Of a stretch of DNA of 60,667 nucleotides, positions 1 through 10,045 are shown piece by piece. The DNA comes from Bacteroidota bacterium. GTDB taxonomy: Bacteria; Bacteroidota; Bacteroidia; Cytophagales; Cyclobacteriaceae. The stretch spans positions 1 to 60,667 of the forward strand of contig JAFDYT010000016.1 in the NCBI GenBank assembly GCA_018266055.1. The letters run 5' to 3'. Both the position numbers and the translations under genes were made by a program. How positions within the stretch are numbered: position 1 is the stretch's first letter; every line of letters begins with the position of its first letter. The notes under the pieces are model-generated. The model ran no database searches. It was not told the origin of the DNA and saw only the letters and a program-made list of their open reading frames with translations.

Positions 1-1
1 T

Positions 2-1123
2 GTGGTAACTACCGGTGGCAGCGGCTTTGGTCTGATGGCCATGATTGTGGGTATCAATCGTGGGTTTATCGCGCGCACGGATGGAATCGCTCGGTTCAAC
101 AAGATTGTCACTTTTCTGGAAACAGCCGATCGCTTTCACGGCGCATGGCCTCATTGGCTAAACGGAAGCACCGGTAAGGTGATCCCCTTCAGTGCCAACG
201 ATAATGGCGCTGACCTGGTAGAAACTTCTTATCTCGCTCAGGGACTCATCACCGTAAGGCAATACCTGACGACCTCGGATACAGTGGGAAATAATCTGAT
301 CAACCGGATTAATACCTTGTGGAAAAACATCGAGTGGGACTGGTTTCGTAGGGCTGATGTCAATGGACAAAATCCTCAGAATGTATTGTACTGGCATTGG
401 TCGCCCGACAAGGGATGGATCATGAATTTTCCCTTGTATGGATATTTTGAAGAACAGATTACCTACTTCATGGCAGCGGCGTCTCCCACGCACTCAATAC
501 CGCTGAGCGTGTATACGAATGGATTCCTGCAAAACGGATTAGTAAAGACGTCAAAGACATATACCTACAATAACGAAAGCTATGTGCTTCCCTTAGGCTC
601 GCCGAGCCCGCTGTTTTGGGTTCAGTATTCTTACCTTGGAATGAATCCGCATTTTACTGACACCAATATCAGCACCGACTTCTGGGTGCAAAACGTAAAT
701 GCGTCGCGCATCAATCACGCGTATTGTGTGGCCAATCCAAAGTCATTTGTTGGCTACAGCGATAGTTGCTGGGGGCTCACCGCTAGCGACAATCCCGATG
801 GCTACGATGCTCAATCGCCAGCCAATGACAACGGAACGATTACGCCTACGGCGGCTTTGTCGTCTATGCCTTACACCCCGACCGAATCGATGAATGCGCT
901 TAAGTTTTTTTATTACACGCTCGGCGACCGCCTGTGGGGCCCATACGGTTTTTATGATGCCATGAATGTTTCCCGCGGCTGGACGGCTACATCCACACTC
1001 GCCATCGATCAAGGCCCGATCATCGTGATGATTGAAAATTACCGTACCCAGTTGCTATGGAATTTATTTGAATCAGCCCCTGAAGTACAGGCGGCCCGAA
1101 CGAAGCTTGGCTTTAACCCTTAA
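2..1123 (+). CDS. GH144-like glucanase (glucoamylase family protein), 5' truncated by the window edge
   Basis: The frame is open from the first bases, so the visible 373 residues are the C-terminal part; the GTG at position 2 is just an internal codon. The sequence resembles the glycoamylase-like (PF10091/GH144) alpha/alpha-toroid family: an aromatic-rich WPHWLNGSTGK segment, an NDNGADLVETSYLAQGL helix, a DKGWIMNFPLYGYFEEQ segment and a late SMPYTPTESMNALKFFY helix. Characterised GH144 members are endo-beta-1,2-glucanases acting in the periplasm or outside the cell. A GH3 beta-glucosidase follows after 58 bp on the same strand with no terminator between, which suggests a glucan-degrading pair. 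Family assignment is fairly secure; substrate is inferred. Signal peptide and start lie outside the window. Confidence 0.8.
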   Translation: MVTTGGSGFGLMAMIVGINRGFIARTDGIARFNKIVTFLETADRFHGAWPHWLNGSTGKVIPFSANDNGADLVETSYLAQGLITVRQYLTTSDTVGNNLINRINTLWKNIEWDWFRRADVNGQNPQNVLYWHWSPDKGWIMNFPLYGYFEEQITYFMAAASPTHSIPLSVYTNGFLQNGLVKTSKTYTYNNESYVLPLGSPSPLFWVQYSYLGMNPHFTDTNISTDFWVQNVNASRINHAYCVANPKSFVGYSDSCWGLTASDNPDGYDAQSPANDNGTITPTAALSSMPYTPTESMNALKFFYYTLGDRLWGPYGFYDAMNVSRGWTATSTLAIDQGPIIVMIENYRTQLLWNLFESAPEVQAARTKLGFNP

Positions 1124-1181
1124 GTCATAGAATTTTTAGAATATATTATTTAGCTTGTCAATACCTTAACCCTTAAAACCC

Positions 1182-3467
1182 ATGCGAAAAATTGTTATTG
1201 CCATGATAGCAGCGCTGATCGTGGCAACCTCATGTACCAAGAAAAATACTTCAGGTAATCAACGAATGAATGTTGTTGTTGATTCCATCCTTAGCCTGAT
1301 GACGCTTGAAGAAAAAATCGGCCAGCTCAATTTGCCTTCCGCGGGTGATTTTGTTACGGGCCAGGCCGAGAACTCTGACATTGCTAAAAAGATTGAAAAA
1401 GGAATGGTAGGAGGATTGTTCAACATTAAATCCGTTGCCAAGATCAAAGAAATACAGAAGTTGGCAGTAGAAAAAAGTCGGTTGAAAATTCCGCTCATTT
1501 TTGGAATGGACATTATTCACGGATATGAAACCCAGTTTCCAATTCCGATTGGATTAAGCTGTAGCTGGGATATGGATTTGATAAAGCAGACCGCCCGTGT
1601 AGCCGCCACCGAAGCGAGTGCCGACGGTATCAATTGGAATTTTTCGCCTATGGTGGACATCGCCCGCGATGCACGCTGGGGTCGCATTGCCGAAGGAAGT
1701 GGAGAAGATCCTTACCTGGGCTCAAGAATTGCAGCGGCGATGGTAAAAGGATATCAGGGCGACGACTTGTCCGCTAACAACACAATCATGTCGTGTGTGA
1801 AACATTATGCGTTGTACGGTGCAGCGGAGTCGGGTCTTGATTACAACACAACCGACATGAGTCGTGTTCGCATGTACAACGAATACTTTCCTCCGTATAA
1901 AGCGGCAGTGGATGCCGGTGTAGGAAGTGTGATGGCATCGTTCAATGAAATTGATGGTGTGCCTGCCACCGCCAACAAATGGTTGCTCACCGATGTGCTT
2001 CGCACGCAATGGGGATTCAAAGGATTTGTAGTGTCTGATTACACGGGTGTGAGCGAGATGGTCAATCACGGCATCGGCGATTTACAAACTGTATCGGCCA
2101 AAGCACTTGTTGCTGGAAATGACATGGACATGGTGAGTGAAGGAATGCTCACTACACTGGCTCAATCGCTGAAGGAAGGCAAGATTACGCAAGAACAAAT
2201 TGACAACGCGTGCCGCCGCATACTCGAAGCAAAATATAAACTGGGATTATTTGCCGACCCTTATCGCTATTGCAATGAAGAGCGCGCCAAGAAGGAAGTG
2301 TCCACGCCAGAAAATCAGGCGTTCTCAAGAAGTGTAGCCAGCCAAAGTTTTGTGTTGTTGAAAAACAATGGCAACCTTCTTCCTTTGAAAAAGGAAAAGA
2401 CCATTGCGCTGATCGGCCCGCTGGCTGATGCGCAAAATAACATGAGCGGCACCTGGAGTGTTGGGGCTGTTACGTCTCAATCAATCACGGTGCGGAAGGG
2501 ATTGGAAGAAGCCACCGCGGGCAAAGGGAAAATAGTTTATGCCAAGGGCTCGAATCTATTTGAAGACGCTAAACTCGAAGAGTTTGCGACACCATTTGGA
2601 AAAACTCTTGGTCGCGATAATAGAAGCTCAGCCGAGTTGAGAGACGAGGCGATCAAGATTGCCAGCCGCGCTGACGTGATCGTGGCTGCAGTGGGTGAGT
2701 CGTCGGAAATGACGGGCGAGGCATCAAGCCGCTCTGATATTCAGATTCCCGACACACAACGTGATTTATTGAAAGCATTGGTGAAAACCGGAAAACCTGT
2801 GGTTCTGGTATTGTTCACTGGTCGCCCACTGGCTATTAAATGGGAAGACGAAAATATTCCGGCTATACTTAACGTGTGGTTTGGAGGAACAGAAACAGGT
2901 TATGCCATCGCCGATGTGTTGTTTGGCGATGTTAACCCTTCCGGTAAACTTACCACTACCTTCCCGCAGAGTGTGGGCCAATTGCCGATGTATTATGCTC
3001 ATAAAAACACGGGCCGGCCGCTGGGTGATGGAAAATGGTTTTCAAAATTCAGATCGAATTACCTGGATGTGTCTAATGACCCGGTTTATCCTTTCGGTTT
3101 TGGTTTGAGCTATACCGAATTTGCTTACGGTGATCTGAAGTTGAGTAAATCAGAAATGACTGCTGCCGATTCAATCACCGTGTCAGTAGACGTAACTAAC
3201 AAAGGACAGCGCGATGGAAGCGAAGTGGTGCAACTCTATATTCACGATGTGGTAGGGAGTGTGACGCGCCCCGTAAAAGAATTGAAAGGATTTCAAAAGG
3301 TGTTGATCAAAGCAGGGGAAACAAAAACAATTTCCTTCACGATCCACAACGAAGAGTTGTCGTTCTATAACTACGACCTAAAGTTTGGCAGCGAGCCTGG
3401 AAAATTTGAAGTATTCATCGGTACCAACTCACGCGATACCAAGAAAGCAGAATTTGAATTGAAGTAA
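1182..3467 (+). CDS. bglX: GH3 beta-glucosidase, BglX-like lipoprotein
   Basis: A 761-residue glycoside hydrolase family 3 enzyme that releases glucose from the non-reducing end of beta-glucosides. The N-terminus is a lipoprotein signal ending at a cysteine near residue 18 (VATSCTKK), so it is probably tethered in the periplasm. The barrel domain carries KHYALYGAAESG and the nucleophile motif FVVSDYTGV (Asp286). The second domain has GEASSRSDI, where GH3 enzymes of this type place the acid/base Glu, and NVWFGGTETGYAIADVLFG. A fibronectin-III-like domain closes the protein (from about residue 660). Length and domain order match BglX. It lies 58 bp after a GH144-like gene and ends just before a strong bidirectional terminator. 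Exact substrate is not visible; beta-1,2-glucan fragments are plausible from context. Confidence 0.93.
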   Translation: MRKIVIAMIAALIVATSCTKKNTSGNQRMNVVVDSILSLMTLEEKIGQLNLPSAGDFVTGQAENSDIAKKIEKGMVGGLFNIKSVAKIKEIQKLAVEKSRLKIPLIFGMDIIHGYETQFPIPIGLSCSWDMDLIKQTARVAATEASADGINWNFSPMVDIARDARWGRIAEGSGEDPYLGSRIAAAMVKGYQGDDLSANNTIMSCVKHYALYGAAESGLDYNTTDMSRVRMYNEYFPPYKAAVDAGVGSVMASFNEIDGVPATANKWLLTDVLRTQWGFKGFVVSDYTGVSEMVNHGIGDLQTVSAKALVAGNDMDMVSEGMLTTLAQSLKEGKITQEQIDNACRRILEAKYKLGLFADPYRYCNEERAKKEVSTPENQAFSRSVASQSFVLLKNNGNLLPLKKEKTIALIGPLADAQNNMSGTWSVGAVTSQSITVRKGLEEATAGKGKIVYAKGSNLFEDAKLEEFATPFGKTLGRDNRSSAELRDEAIKIASRADVIVAAVGESSEMTGEASSRSDIQIPDTQRDLLKALVKTGKPVVLVLFTGRPLAIKWEDENIPAILNVWFGGTETGYAIADVLFGDVNPSGKLTTTFPQSVGQLPMYYAHKNTGRPLGDGKWFSKFRSNYLDVSNDPVYPFGFGLSYTEFAYGDLKLSKSEMTAADSITVSVDVTNKGQRDGSEVVQLYIHDVVGSVTRPVKELKGFQKVLIKAGETKTISFTIHNEELSFYNYDLKFGSEPGKFEVFIGTNSRDTKKAEFELK

Positions 3468-3485
3468 TAAAGATTATAAAATCAT

Positions 3486-3527
3486 AAAAAGGCTTCCTCC
3501 CGAAACCAAGGGAGGAAGCCTTTTTTT
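3486..3527. terminator. Bidirectional intrinsic terminator between bglX and surE
   Basis: An A-tract, a perfect stem GGCTTCCTCCC / GGGAGGAAGCC with an 8-nt loop, and a T-tract. It works in both directions and separates two convergent genes. Confidence 0.93.
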
Positions 3528-3530
3528 ATA

Positions 3531-4310
3531 TTATCCGAGGATATTCCACTCTTCGTTGAGCACAGGTATAGCCTGATGCGCGGTAAGATCAAACTGACAG
3601 GGAACCACCGAAACATAATTGTTGGCAATCGCCCATTCGTCGTTGTCTTCTCCTTTGTCGAAGTTGACGAAATTGCCCGTCATCCAAAAGTAACTGCGGC
3701 CATTGGGGTCGAAACGTTGGTCAAAATCTTCTACCCATTTGGCGTTGGCCTGGCGACAAATGCGAATGCCTTTGATGGCGTCGTTTCGCTTGGGCGGAAT
3801 ATTTACATTCAATGCCGTTCCTTTAGGGAGACCTTTGGTAATCACTTGTTGCGTGATTTTTTTTACATATTCCAGACCGTGTGAGAAATCAGCCTTATGG
3901 CTGTAATCGCAAAGCGAAAAACCGATGGCTGGCGTTCCTTCAATCGCTCCTTCAATCGCTGCTGACATCGTACCGGAATACAACACGCTGATCGACGTAT
4001 TGCTCCCGTGATTGATACCGCTAACTACAATATCCGGCTGACGATTTCCTTTCAACACAAAATGTCTCGCCATCTTCACACAATCGGCCGGTGTGCCGCT
4101 GCATTCGTAGGCTTTCACGCCTTCAAAGATCATCGACTCGTTGAGCCGAAGTGTGTCGCCCACGGTTATCGCGTGCCCCATTCCTGATTGCGGACTATTG
4201 GGCGCCACTACGAGTACATCGCCTAGTTCTTTCATTACGTTTACTAAATTCAAAATGCCACGAGAGGTGATGCCGTCGTCGTTGGTAACAAGGATAAGAG
4301 GTTTTTGCAT
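3531..4310 (-). CDS. surE: 5'/3'-nucleotidase SurE
   Basis: A 259-residue SurE, a metal-dependent phosphatase that removes phosphate from nucleoside 5'- and 3'-monophosphates and acts in stationary-phase survival in other bacteria. The N-terminus ILVTNDDGITSRGI contains the two metal-binding aspartates (Asp11, Asp12). Further family motifs are VVAPNSPQSGMGHAIT, CSGTPADCVKM and VVSGINHGSNTS. Length fits the family. It is the last gene of a probable minus-strand operon, 27 bp after the hypothetical exported protein, and its stop codon abuts the terminator. Confidence 0.97.
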   Translation of the reverse strand: MQKPLILVTNDDGITSRGILNLVNVMKELGDVLVVAPNSPQSGMGHAITVGDTLRLNESMIFEGVKAYECSGTPADCVKMARHFVLKGNRQPDIVVSGINHGSNTSISVLYSGTMSAAIEGAIEGTPAIGFSLCDYSHKADFSHGLEYVKKITQQVITKGLPKGTALNVNIPPKRNDAIKGIRICRQANAKWVEDFDQRFDPNGRSYFWMTGNFVNFDKGEDNDEWAIANNYVSVVPCQFDLTAHQAIPVLNEEWNILG

Positions 4311-4337
4311 GGGGAAGAAGTGTTGGCAGCGCCTGTT

Positions 4338-4973
4338 CTATTTGGTGAAAAAAGAATTGTAGTACTCAATGATTTGTTTAACGTCGTATTTCTTATCGAA
4401 GCTCAGCTTGTTGTCTTTCACAAAATCGTGCACTTCATTGGCGCGGTTGTCCATCAGGTCGTACCAGTCGTTTTTTCTTCCACTGAAGCTTTCGATGTTT
4501 CCGTTTTCTTTCAATAAGAAATAAGTATTCACAAGTACTCGGCGTGTACCGTAGTAACCAGGGTACCCCGAGTACAAGCCGCCATACGGCGAATACGGTG
4601 AATAATTATTCGACCGCATTTCTACCTTTTCTCTTGATAGCACGGTAATTTTTCCTTCGGTCAGTACCTCAAAAAACACTGGCGTTTTGTAACTGCCATT
4701 TTCTGAATAGGGTAGAGAGTAAAATTGCCTGTACCGCCGATAGCTTTGATCAAAAATTTCGAAGAGCAGTACTTTCCTGGCGGAGAAGCTTTCGAGTCGC
4801 TGATCGTGCTTAATCTGCAACAAATCCTGCAAATCGTATTTGACCTGGCCGCGGAGTGTGTCACCCGTATCCAGCACAATCTTTCCGTCGTGCCAGATTT
4901 CGAAAGGGAAAACCTGAGCACGAACTATCGGTGAAACAAAAATTAACAACAAGAAAAAAAATCTTCTCATCAT
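4338..4973 (-). CDS. Exported protein of unknown function
   Basis: A 211-residue protein with a clear signal peptide (hydrophobic [11 protein letters not shown], cleavage near VRAQ). The mature part starts with beta-rich sequence around [24 protein letters not shown], a pattern common in Bacteroidota exported proteins, and has a Tyr/Gly/Pro-rich stretch (about residues 122-140) in the middle. I recognise no catalytic motif. Its ATG overlaps the ribBA stop codon (ATGA, 4970-4973), so translation is probably coupled to RibBA. The mature protein is probably periplasmic or attached to the outer membrane. Function unknown. Confidence 0.85.
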   Translation of the reverse strand: MMRRFFFLLLIFVSPIVRAQVFPFEIWHDGKIVLDTGDTLRGQVKYDLQDLLQIKHDQRLESFSARKVLLFEIFDQSYRRYRQFYSLPYSENGSYKTPVFFEVLTEGKITVLSREKVEMRSNNYSPYSPYGGLYSGYPGYYGTRRVLVNTYFLLKENGNIESFSGRKNDWYDLMDNRANEVHDFVKDNKLSFDKKYDVKQIIEYYNSFFTK

Positions 4974-6187
4974 TTTTTTAAAATCATGTGTCCGAGTTTG
5001 TCGCGTTTGGTTTGCAGGTACTTTACGTTATGTGGATTCGGTGTGATTTCGATCGGAATGTTTTCTACTATCTCAAGACCGTATCCCATCAGGCCCACTC
5101 TCTTTTTCGGATTGTTGGTGATCAGCCGGAGTTTGGAAATCCCCAGATCATTGAGGATTTGTGCACCGATACCATAGTCGCGGTTGTCCATTTCAAAGCC
5201 AAGTTGAAGATTAGCCTCAACAGTATCAAGGCCTTGCTCTTGTAGTTTGTAGGCTTTGAGTTTGTTAATCAGTCCGATGCCGCGGCCTTCCTGCTTCATG
5301 TAAAGCACTACACCTTTGCCTTCGGCGTCAACCATTTTCATGGCGTTATGCAATTGCGAGCCACAGTCGCAACGGCATGACCCAAAGATATCGCCGGTAA
5401 CACACGAAGAGTGAACGCGCACCATTACGGGTTCATCTTTTTGCCAAGAGCCTTTCACCAGCGCCATGTGAATTTCCTGAGAGTTTTTTTCCGAGTAAGC
5501 AAACAATTGAAAATCCCCATATGCCGTCGGAAGTTTTACATCAAGCTCGCGTTTGATCTGGCTTTCGGTTTTCATCCGATAAGCGATCAGGTCTTTGATG
5601 GTGATTAATTTCAAATTGAATTTATCGGCTACCAAACGTAGATCGGGCAGGCGTGCCATCGATCCGTCTTCGTTCATGATTTCAACCAGCACACCCGCAG
5701 GGCGAAAACCGGCAAGTCTTGCCAAATCAATGGCCGCTTCGGTGTGACCACTACGGCGAAGGACGCCTTCTTTCTTGGCCTTCAGTGGAAAAATATGTCC
5801 AGGTTTGCCAAGTTCTTCCGGGCGTGTTTCCGGATCTACCAACGCCTTGATGGTTTTAAATCGGTCGTGTGCGGAGATACCGGTGGTGCATCCGTGGCCA
5901 ATCAAATCTACGGAAACGGTGAAGGGAGTTTCGAAGGCTGCTGTATTTTTCCCTACCATAAGGTCGAGCTTCAATTCTTCACAGCGATCTTCGATCAGCG
6001 GCGCACAGATTAACCCGCGGCCGTGGGTGGCCATGAAGTTCACAATTTCAGGCGTAACGGTTTCGGCAGCACAGATAAAGTCGCCTTCGTTTTCGCGGTC
6101 TTCGTCATCCACCACAATAATTACTTTGCCATGACGAATATCGTCAAGCGCATCTTCTATTGAATCAATTTTAATTTTGTCTGCCAT
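4970..6187 (-). CDS. ribBA: Bifunctional 3,4-dihydroxy-2-butanone 4-phosphate synthase / GTP cyclohydrolase II
   Basis: A 405-residue RibBA catalysing the first committed step of both riboflavin branches. The N-terminal DHBP synthase half has [13 protein letters not shown] and [17 protein letters not shown], converting ribulose 5-phosphate. The C-terminal GTP cyclohydrolase II half (from about residue 207) has the zinc motif with three cysteines, [21 protein letters not shown], and [13 protein letters not shown]. Both halves look intact. The gene lies 56 bp after dnaG and overlaps the next gene by 4 bp. No FMN riboswitch is visible in the short gap after dnaG, so expression probably depends on the dnaG promoter or on a weak internal one. 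Confidence 0.97.
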   Translation of the reverse strand: MADKIKIDSIEDALDDIRHGKVIIVVDDEDRENEGDFICAAETVTPEIVNFMATHGRGLICAPLIEDRCEELKLDLMVGKNTAAFETPFTVSVDLIGHGCTTGISAHDRFKTIKALVDPETRPEELGKPGHIFPLKAKKEGVLRRSGHTEAAIDLARLAGFRPAGVLVEIMNEDGSMARLPDLRLVADKFNLKLITIKDLIAYRMKTESQIKRELDVKLPTAYGDFQLFAYSEKNSQEIHMALVKGSWQKDEPVMVRVHSSCVTGDIFGSCRCDCGSQLHNAMKMVDAEGKGVVLYMKQEGRGIGLINKLKAYKLQEQGLDTVEANLQLGFEMDNRDYGIGAQILNDLGISKLRLITNNPKKRVGLMGYGLEIVENIPIEITPNPHNVKYLQTKRDKLGHMILKK

Positions 6188-6243
6188 GATCTTTTATTAC
6201 CTCAACTTTAAACTTTAATCTTTCTACTTTAAACTTTCCGATC

Positions 6244-8172
6244 TCATTTCGCTACAACAATCCCTAAGCTTCCAGCTAATTCACTCTCTGCTTTCTTCAG
6301 GCCGGTTTGCATTTCGAGTGCACGATCCAGTTCTTCCCAATTGCCTGATGATTCGGCTTGCTTCACTTTTTGAAGGTTATCTTCCATCATTTTCTGCACC
6401 ACCCGAAATTTCAAACGTAGAACGTTGGACAAAGCCATTTCGTTTAAAACGTCCTTTTCTTTTGGGATATAAATATGATACTTATCGCTCCAGTGCGGAC
6501 TGGTGTCATAGCGCGGAGTGATCAGATCTGAAACCGCAGCCTTCACCGCATCGTTCCCTTCGTGCAAAAAATAATGGCTGTCGATGGGCTGATTGGAAGA
6601 TGCGGCTGTTTTGAATTTTTCGTAAATGTCTTTGAATATAGGATTGTTGAATTCCACATCTTCAAGCTCGTGAACCAGAAAATCCGTGAGCTTACTTTGC
6701 TCTACCGATTGGTCGGCATAGTTGAGCAGCAGGCGAATGGTTTCGCGCTCCTGATAATGCACCAGACTTTGCGCATCGACTTTTACCTGAGGCTCGATAT
6801 CCTCCACCGGAATCGGAGTTTCCTGAGCGTCAGGCTCGCGCGATTTGTCTTTATCGGTTTTTCTTCGCTCCTGAATCAGAATCTTATTCAGCTCGCTGAG
6901 CAACACGGGCTCGCTGATCTTTAAAAGATGACTCGTTTCCTGAATATACACCGAACGCTTGATGGGGTCGGGGATAACCGCGATGCTCGACACAATCTCT
7001 TTGATCGATTCTGCCTTTTTGATGGGATCACCGGCGGCTTCCTTCGCAAAGAGGTTGGCTTTGAACGAAACAAAATCCTGCGTGTGTTCTTTGAGATACT
7101 TTTGAAACTCCGTGGTACCTACCTTTCGGGAAAAGCTGTCGGGGTCATCGTTGTCGGGAAAGAGCAACACACGCACGTTGAGCCCGCCTTTCAAAATCAT
7201 GTCGATGCCGCGTAGCGCTGCTTTGATACCGGCGGCATCGCCATCAAATAGCACCGTAATATTTTCGGTGAAACGCCGGATGAGTTTGATCTGATTTTCC
7301 GTGAGGGCGGTACCGCTTGAAGCCACTACGTTTTCTACATCGGCCTGATGCATGGAGATCACGTCGGTATAACCTTCCACCAGATAGCAAACGTCGTTTT
7401 GCCGGATGGCATTTTTAGCCTGGTACAAACCATAGAGCACATCGCTCTTGTGGTAGATGTCTGTTTCCGGCGAGTTGATGTACTTGGGCTGATTTTTTTC
7501 TTTGCCCAGCATGCGGGCGCCGAAGGCAATCACTTTTCCGGCAAGGTTATGTACAGGGAAAATCACCCTTCCGCGAAAGCGGTCGTAGCTTGAGCCGTCG
7601 TCTTTTTTTACAACAAGCCCGGTCTTTTCGAGCAGGTCTTTGTTGTAGCCTTTGGCAATGGCTTCTTTGCTGAAATTTTCCCAGCCTTCCAGGGCGTAAC
7701 CCAATTCAAATTTCTCGATGGTTCGGTCATTGAAGCCCCGTTCACGAAAATAACTTAACCCAATGCTGCGACCTTCTTCTACCTGAAGGAGTGCGTTTTT
7801 GTAATACTCCTTTGCAAAGTTCATCAGGATGTAAAGACTCTCGCGTTCGCTTTGCTCTTCTTTCGATTCGCTTTGTGTTCGGTCTTCCTTGATTTCAACT
7901 CCGTATTTTTTGGCCAGGTAGCGAATGGCCTCAGCGTAGCTTAGCTTTTCGTGCTCCATCACGAAAGTGAAAGCGTCGCCACCTTTGCCGCTGCTGAAGT
8001 CTTTGAAAATCCCCTTTGACGGAACCACAAAAAACGAGGGCGATTTTTCGTTGTTAAAAGGGCTGAGCGCTTTATAGTTCTGTCCCGATTTTTTTAACGA
8101 CACAAAATCGCTGATCACATCGACAATGTCGATCCGGTTCTTGACTTCGTCTATCGTTTCGCGGGTGATCAA
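6244..8172 (-). CDS. dnaG: DNA primase DnaG with degenerate zinc-binding domain
   Basis: A 642-residue primase that makes RNA primers at replication forks. Order: N-terminal zinc-ribbon-like domain (about 1-100), Toprim core (about 255-345, with LVEGYTDVISMHQ and VLFDGDAAGIKA), then the helicase-binding C-terminal region. The start is a TTG at 8170-8172: an in-frame stop lies just upstream, no ATG exists before residue 71, and the protein begins like other DnaGs (ITRETIDEV). The four zinc ligands expected in the CPFH and CFGC motifs are all replaced: Ser37, Asn40, Asp58, Ser61. The rest of the fold motif, including PSFFV and GKGGDAF, is kept. First gene of the operon with ribBA, the exported protein and surE. 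Confidence 0.96.
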   Translation of the reverse strand: MITRETIDEVKNRIDIVDVISDFVSLKKSGQNYKALSPFNNEKSPSFFVVPSKGIFKDFSSGKGGDAFTFVMEHEKLSYAEAIRYLAKKYGVEIKEDRTQSESKEEQSERESLYILMNFAKEYYKNALLQVEEGRSIGLSYFRERGFNDRTIEKFELGYALEGWENFSKEAIAKGYNKDLLEKTGLVVKKDDGSSYDRFRGRVIFPVHNLAGKVIAFGARMLGKEKNQPKYINSPETDIYHKSDVLYGLYQAKNAIRQNDVCYLVEGYTDVISMHQADVENVVASSGTALTENQIKLIRRFTENITVLFDGDAAGIKAALRGIDMILKGGLNVRVLLFPDNDDPDSFSRKVGTTEFQKYLKEHTQDFVSFKANLFAKEAAGDPIKKAESIKEIVSSIAVIPDPIKRSVYIQETSHLLKISEPVLLSELNKILIQERRKTDKDKSREPDAQETPIPVEDIEPQVKVDAQSLVHYQERETIRLLLNYADQSVEQSKLTDFLVHELEDVEFNNPIFKDIYEKFKTAASSNQPIDSHYFLHEGNDAVKAAVSDLITPRYDTSPHWSDKYHIYIPKEKDVLNEMALSNVLRLKFRVVQKMMEDNLQKVKQAESSGNWEELDRALEMQTGLKKAESELAGSLGIVVAK

Positions 8173-8349
8173 AGGGGGCTAAAGTTTGTGGCAAAGATAA
8201 GGAATAGTCGAGAGTAATCGGGTGTAAAAAAACGTGGATTTGACGCAGCGGAGTGGGATTTGCTGGGTTTGAATTTTTATATGCCCGGCCAAATACTTCA
8301 AACTTTTATTCGTTGAAGAACTTTATATTTACCCAATAAAATACTGCTG

Positions 8350-10038
8350 ATGTTCGGAAAAATATTCTTTGTATCCTTTCTCCTTGTTTCTTACAATTTC
8401 TTAAACGGCCAAACGCCGGAAGATAAATTGGTAAATGTAGTGGTTGACGAAATGAAGCGAGAGATGAACGAGTTTGCCAAAGCCCCGCTGCCACCGTATT
8501 ACCTTGCCTATCGGATCAGTGATTTGCATTCGGCTTTGCTCACGTCGTCGTTTGGTAGTCTTGTCGACGAAAACGTAAACCATTCTCGTGCGCTTTTTAC
8601 CGATGTGAAAGTTGGAAGTTATGATTTCGACGATTCCCATCCGCTTGAAGATTTGGAAGGAGTGAAGCACCGCCGTAACAATGGCCGAGGATATTCAAGC
8701 GCTATGCCGCTCGACGATAAACCTGAAGCCATTCAATTTGAAATGTGGCAGCAAACGCAGCAGGCGTATCGGCAAGCATTGAATAATTTTAAAGAGATAA
8801 GAAACGCGACCAAACTTTCGGCTGTGCCCGTGGGCGATTTTTCTAAGGAAGAACCTGCGCAGTTTATTGATGGCCCTTTACCAGACCTTGCCAGTTTTTT
8901 TAACCTGGAGGAATGGAAGGTACGTGTGAAAAAATTCAGCGTTCCGTTTTTAGACAACAACGATATTGTAAAAGGAGAGGCTTCGCTTCAGGTAGGCGCC
9001 GAGCGAAAATATTTTTTCAGTTCTGAAGGTACGCGCATCGCGCAAAACCGCACCTATGCGCATTTGTCGATTTCGTCGTCGATCCGCACTGTTGATGGCG
9101 ATCTCGTTCCGCTGCACTTGTCGTACTATGCGACGCGGCCGGATAAACTTCCCAGCGATGAAAAAATCCTCGCGGATGTCAAAGCTATGGTTTCAAAATT
9201 GAATCAGTTGAAGTCTGCGCCAATGGCCGAGCCGTACACAGGCCCTGCAATTCTTTCAGCGCATGCTGCCGGTGTTTTTTTTCACGAAATTTTTGGCCAT
9301 CGTGTGGAAGGACAGCGATTGAAAAATAAAAACGACGGACAGACTTTTAAAAGTAAAGTAGGAGAGCAGGTGCTTCCCAAAAATCTTAGTGTAGTTTTTG
9401 ATCCCACGCGCCCAGCTTTTAAAAATCAGGAACTGAATGGCTACTATCAGTTTGACGACGAAGGAGTGAAGGCCCGCAAGGTGACCGTGGTGGACAAAGG
9501 AATTCTAAAAACTTTTTTGATGTCGCGAACTCCGATTGAAAACTTCGGCAACTCCAACGGCCATGGCCGCACGCAAGGAGGACAGGATGCAGTGTCAAGA
9601 CAATCGAATCTCTTTATTGAAAATGAAAAAATTGTGCCGCAGGCAGAGCTTCGCAAAATGCTAATCGCCGAATGCCAGAAACAAAAGAAGGAATACGGCT
9701 ATTTGTTTGCTGATGTAGTTGGCGGATTTACCACTACACAGCGCATGATGCCTAATGCGTTTAATATTTTCCCTACCGAAGTATATCGTGTGTATGTGGA
9801 CGGCCGCCCCGACGAGTTGGTGCGCGGAGTAGATCTGATCGGCACACCACTCGCCATGTTTTCTGAAATTCAGGCCGCCGATGATCAGACGGAAGTATTC
9901 ACCGGATTTTGCGGCGCCGAGTCGGGAAGTGTTCCCGTCACCGCGGTTTCGCCGTCGTTGTTCGTTCGGCAGATCGAAACGCAAAAGAAGCCAGTGCAGC
10001 AAATCGAAAAAACAATTTTACCCCGACCCATTAATTAA
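8350..10038 (+). CDS. Exported TldD-family metallopeptidase
   Basis: A 562-residue TldD/PmbA-family (U62) protein. It starts with a signal peptide (FFVSFLLVSYNFLNGQ), unlike cytoplasmic TldD of E. coli. The zinc-site motif of TldD is present as HEIFGH (His312, Glu313, His317) in AGVFFHEIFGHRVEGQRL. The C-terminal region has GGQDAVSRQSNLFIEN and later GTPLAMFSEIQ, both typical of the family. Known TldD works with catalytically dead TldE to degrade unfolded peptides. Here the next gene, 8 bp downstream, is a related protein without the HExxxH motif, so the two probably form an exported heterodimer. Substrate unknown. Confidence 0.9.
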   Translation: MFGKIFFVSFLLVSYNFLNGQTPEDKLVNVVVDEMKREMNEFAKAPLPPYYLAYRISDLHSALLTSSFGSLVDENVNHSRALFTDVKVGSYDFDDSHPLEDLEGVKHRRNNGRGYSSAMPLDDKPEAIQFEMWQQTQQAYRQALNNFKEIRNATKLSAVPVGDFSKEEPAQFIDGPLPDLASFFNLEEWKVRVKKFSVPFLDNNDIVKGEASLQVGAERKYFFSSEGTRIAQNRTYAHLSISSSIRTVDGDLVPLHLSYYATRPDKLPSDEKILADVKAMVSKLNQLKSAPMAEPYTGPAILSAHAAGVFFHEIFGHRVEGQRLKNKNDGQTFKSKVGEQVLPKNLSVVFDPTRPAFKNQELNGYYQFDDEGVKARKVTVVDKGILKTFLMSRTPIENFGNSNGHGRTQGGQDAVSRQSNLFIENEKIVPQAELRKMLIAECQKQKKEYGYLFADVVGGFTTTQRMMPNAFNIFPTEVYRVYVDGRPDELVRGVDLIGTPLAMFSEIQAADDQTEVFTGFCGAESGSVPVTAVSPSLFVRQIETQKKPVQQIEKTILPRPIN

Positions 10039-10045
10039 GTAAATC

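Noticed and set aside
8306-8494. Minus-strand ORF at the TldD gene start
   Set aside because: Shadow of the real plus-strand gene; no domain.
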